Source: a bacterium | GTDB taxonomy: Bacteria; CG2-30-53-67; CG2-30-70-394 | Length of the DNA stretch: 32,007 bases | Assembly (NCBI GenBank): GCA_024278555.1 | Contig: JAJRSX010000161.1 | Location: 1 to 32,007, forward strand | Reading direction: 5' to 3' | Shown here: positions 32,006 to 32,007 of the stretch, one piece after another | Numbering within the stretch: position 1 is the first letter of the stretch | Layout of the letters: each line of letters opens with the position of its first letter | Notes under the pieces: generated by a model | What the model was told of the DNA's origin: nothing | The model's input: the letters and a program-made list of their open reading frames with translations, nothing else | Database searches by the model: none | Made by a program: the position numbers and the translations under genes

Positions 32006-32007
32006 CA

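Overview
The window is about 32 kb of very GC-rich, densely coding bacterial chromosome with short gaps, many start codons preceded by GGAG-type ribosome binding sites, and hairpins in most intergenic spaces. The gene set suggests a Gram-negative, probably autotrophic or sulfur-metabolising bacterium: a TusA/DsrE2 sulfur-relay pair, a two-subunit 2-oxoacid:ferredoxin oxidoreductase, a SulP and an SLC13 anion transporter, two types of Na+/H+ antiporter (NhaA and NhaD-like), and the envelope-stress Bat proteins. The species cannot be fixed from the sequence alone. No rRNA, tRNA or CRISPR array was seen.

Layout. 0-2.3 kb (+): a CoA-disulfide-reductase-like flavoprotein and the flavin prenyltransferase UbiX, separated by a perfect 22-bp inverted repeat. 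2.4-6 kb (-): transketolase, then a TetR regulator with a palindromic operator in front of it, then tusA and dsrE2, closed by a strong terminator. 6.2-7.8 kb (-): a CobQ-like cobyric acid synthase lacking the nucleophilic cysteine of its glutaminase domain. 7.9-13.2 kb (+): a short bat locus (VWA protein, TPR protein, and a BatD-BatE fusion) with a VapC/AbrB-type toxin-antitoxin pair lying between batC and batD on the opposite strand. 13.2-13.5 kb: a hairpin-rich leader. 13.5-21.2 kb (+): a transport and stress run (SulP, SLC13, tandem UspA, orphan ZnuA-like binding protein, CBS protein, NhaD-like antiporter). 21.4-25.5 kb (-): a compact panC-engB-polA operon, whose DNA polymerase I appears to have no working proofreading domain. 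25.5-29 kb (+): a pentapeptide-repeat protein and korA-korB. 29.3-31.5 kb: nhaA (+), tpx (-) and a small RRM protein (+), flanked by two oppositely oriented copies of a noncoding repeat of roughly 140-150 bp. The window ends in what looks like the C-terminus of an IS110-type transposase running into the same repeat material.

The parts most worth a second look are the inverted dispersed repeats around nhaA-tpx-RRM and the adjoining transposase end, the CobQ-like protein with changed active-site motifs, the toxin-antitoxin module inside the bat locus, and the multi-hairpin leader before the SulP gene. None can be proved to be a new system from this sequence alone. Long open frames antisense to tkt, polA, korA and batD are high-GC shadows and are not annotated.
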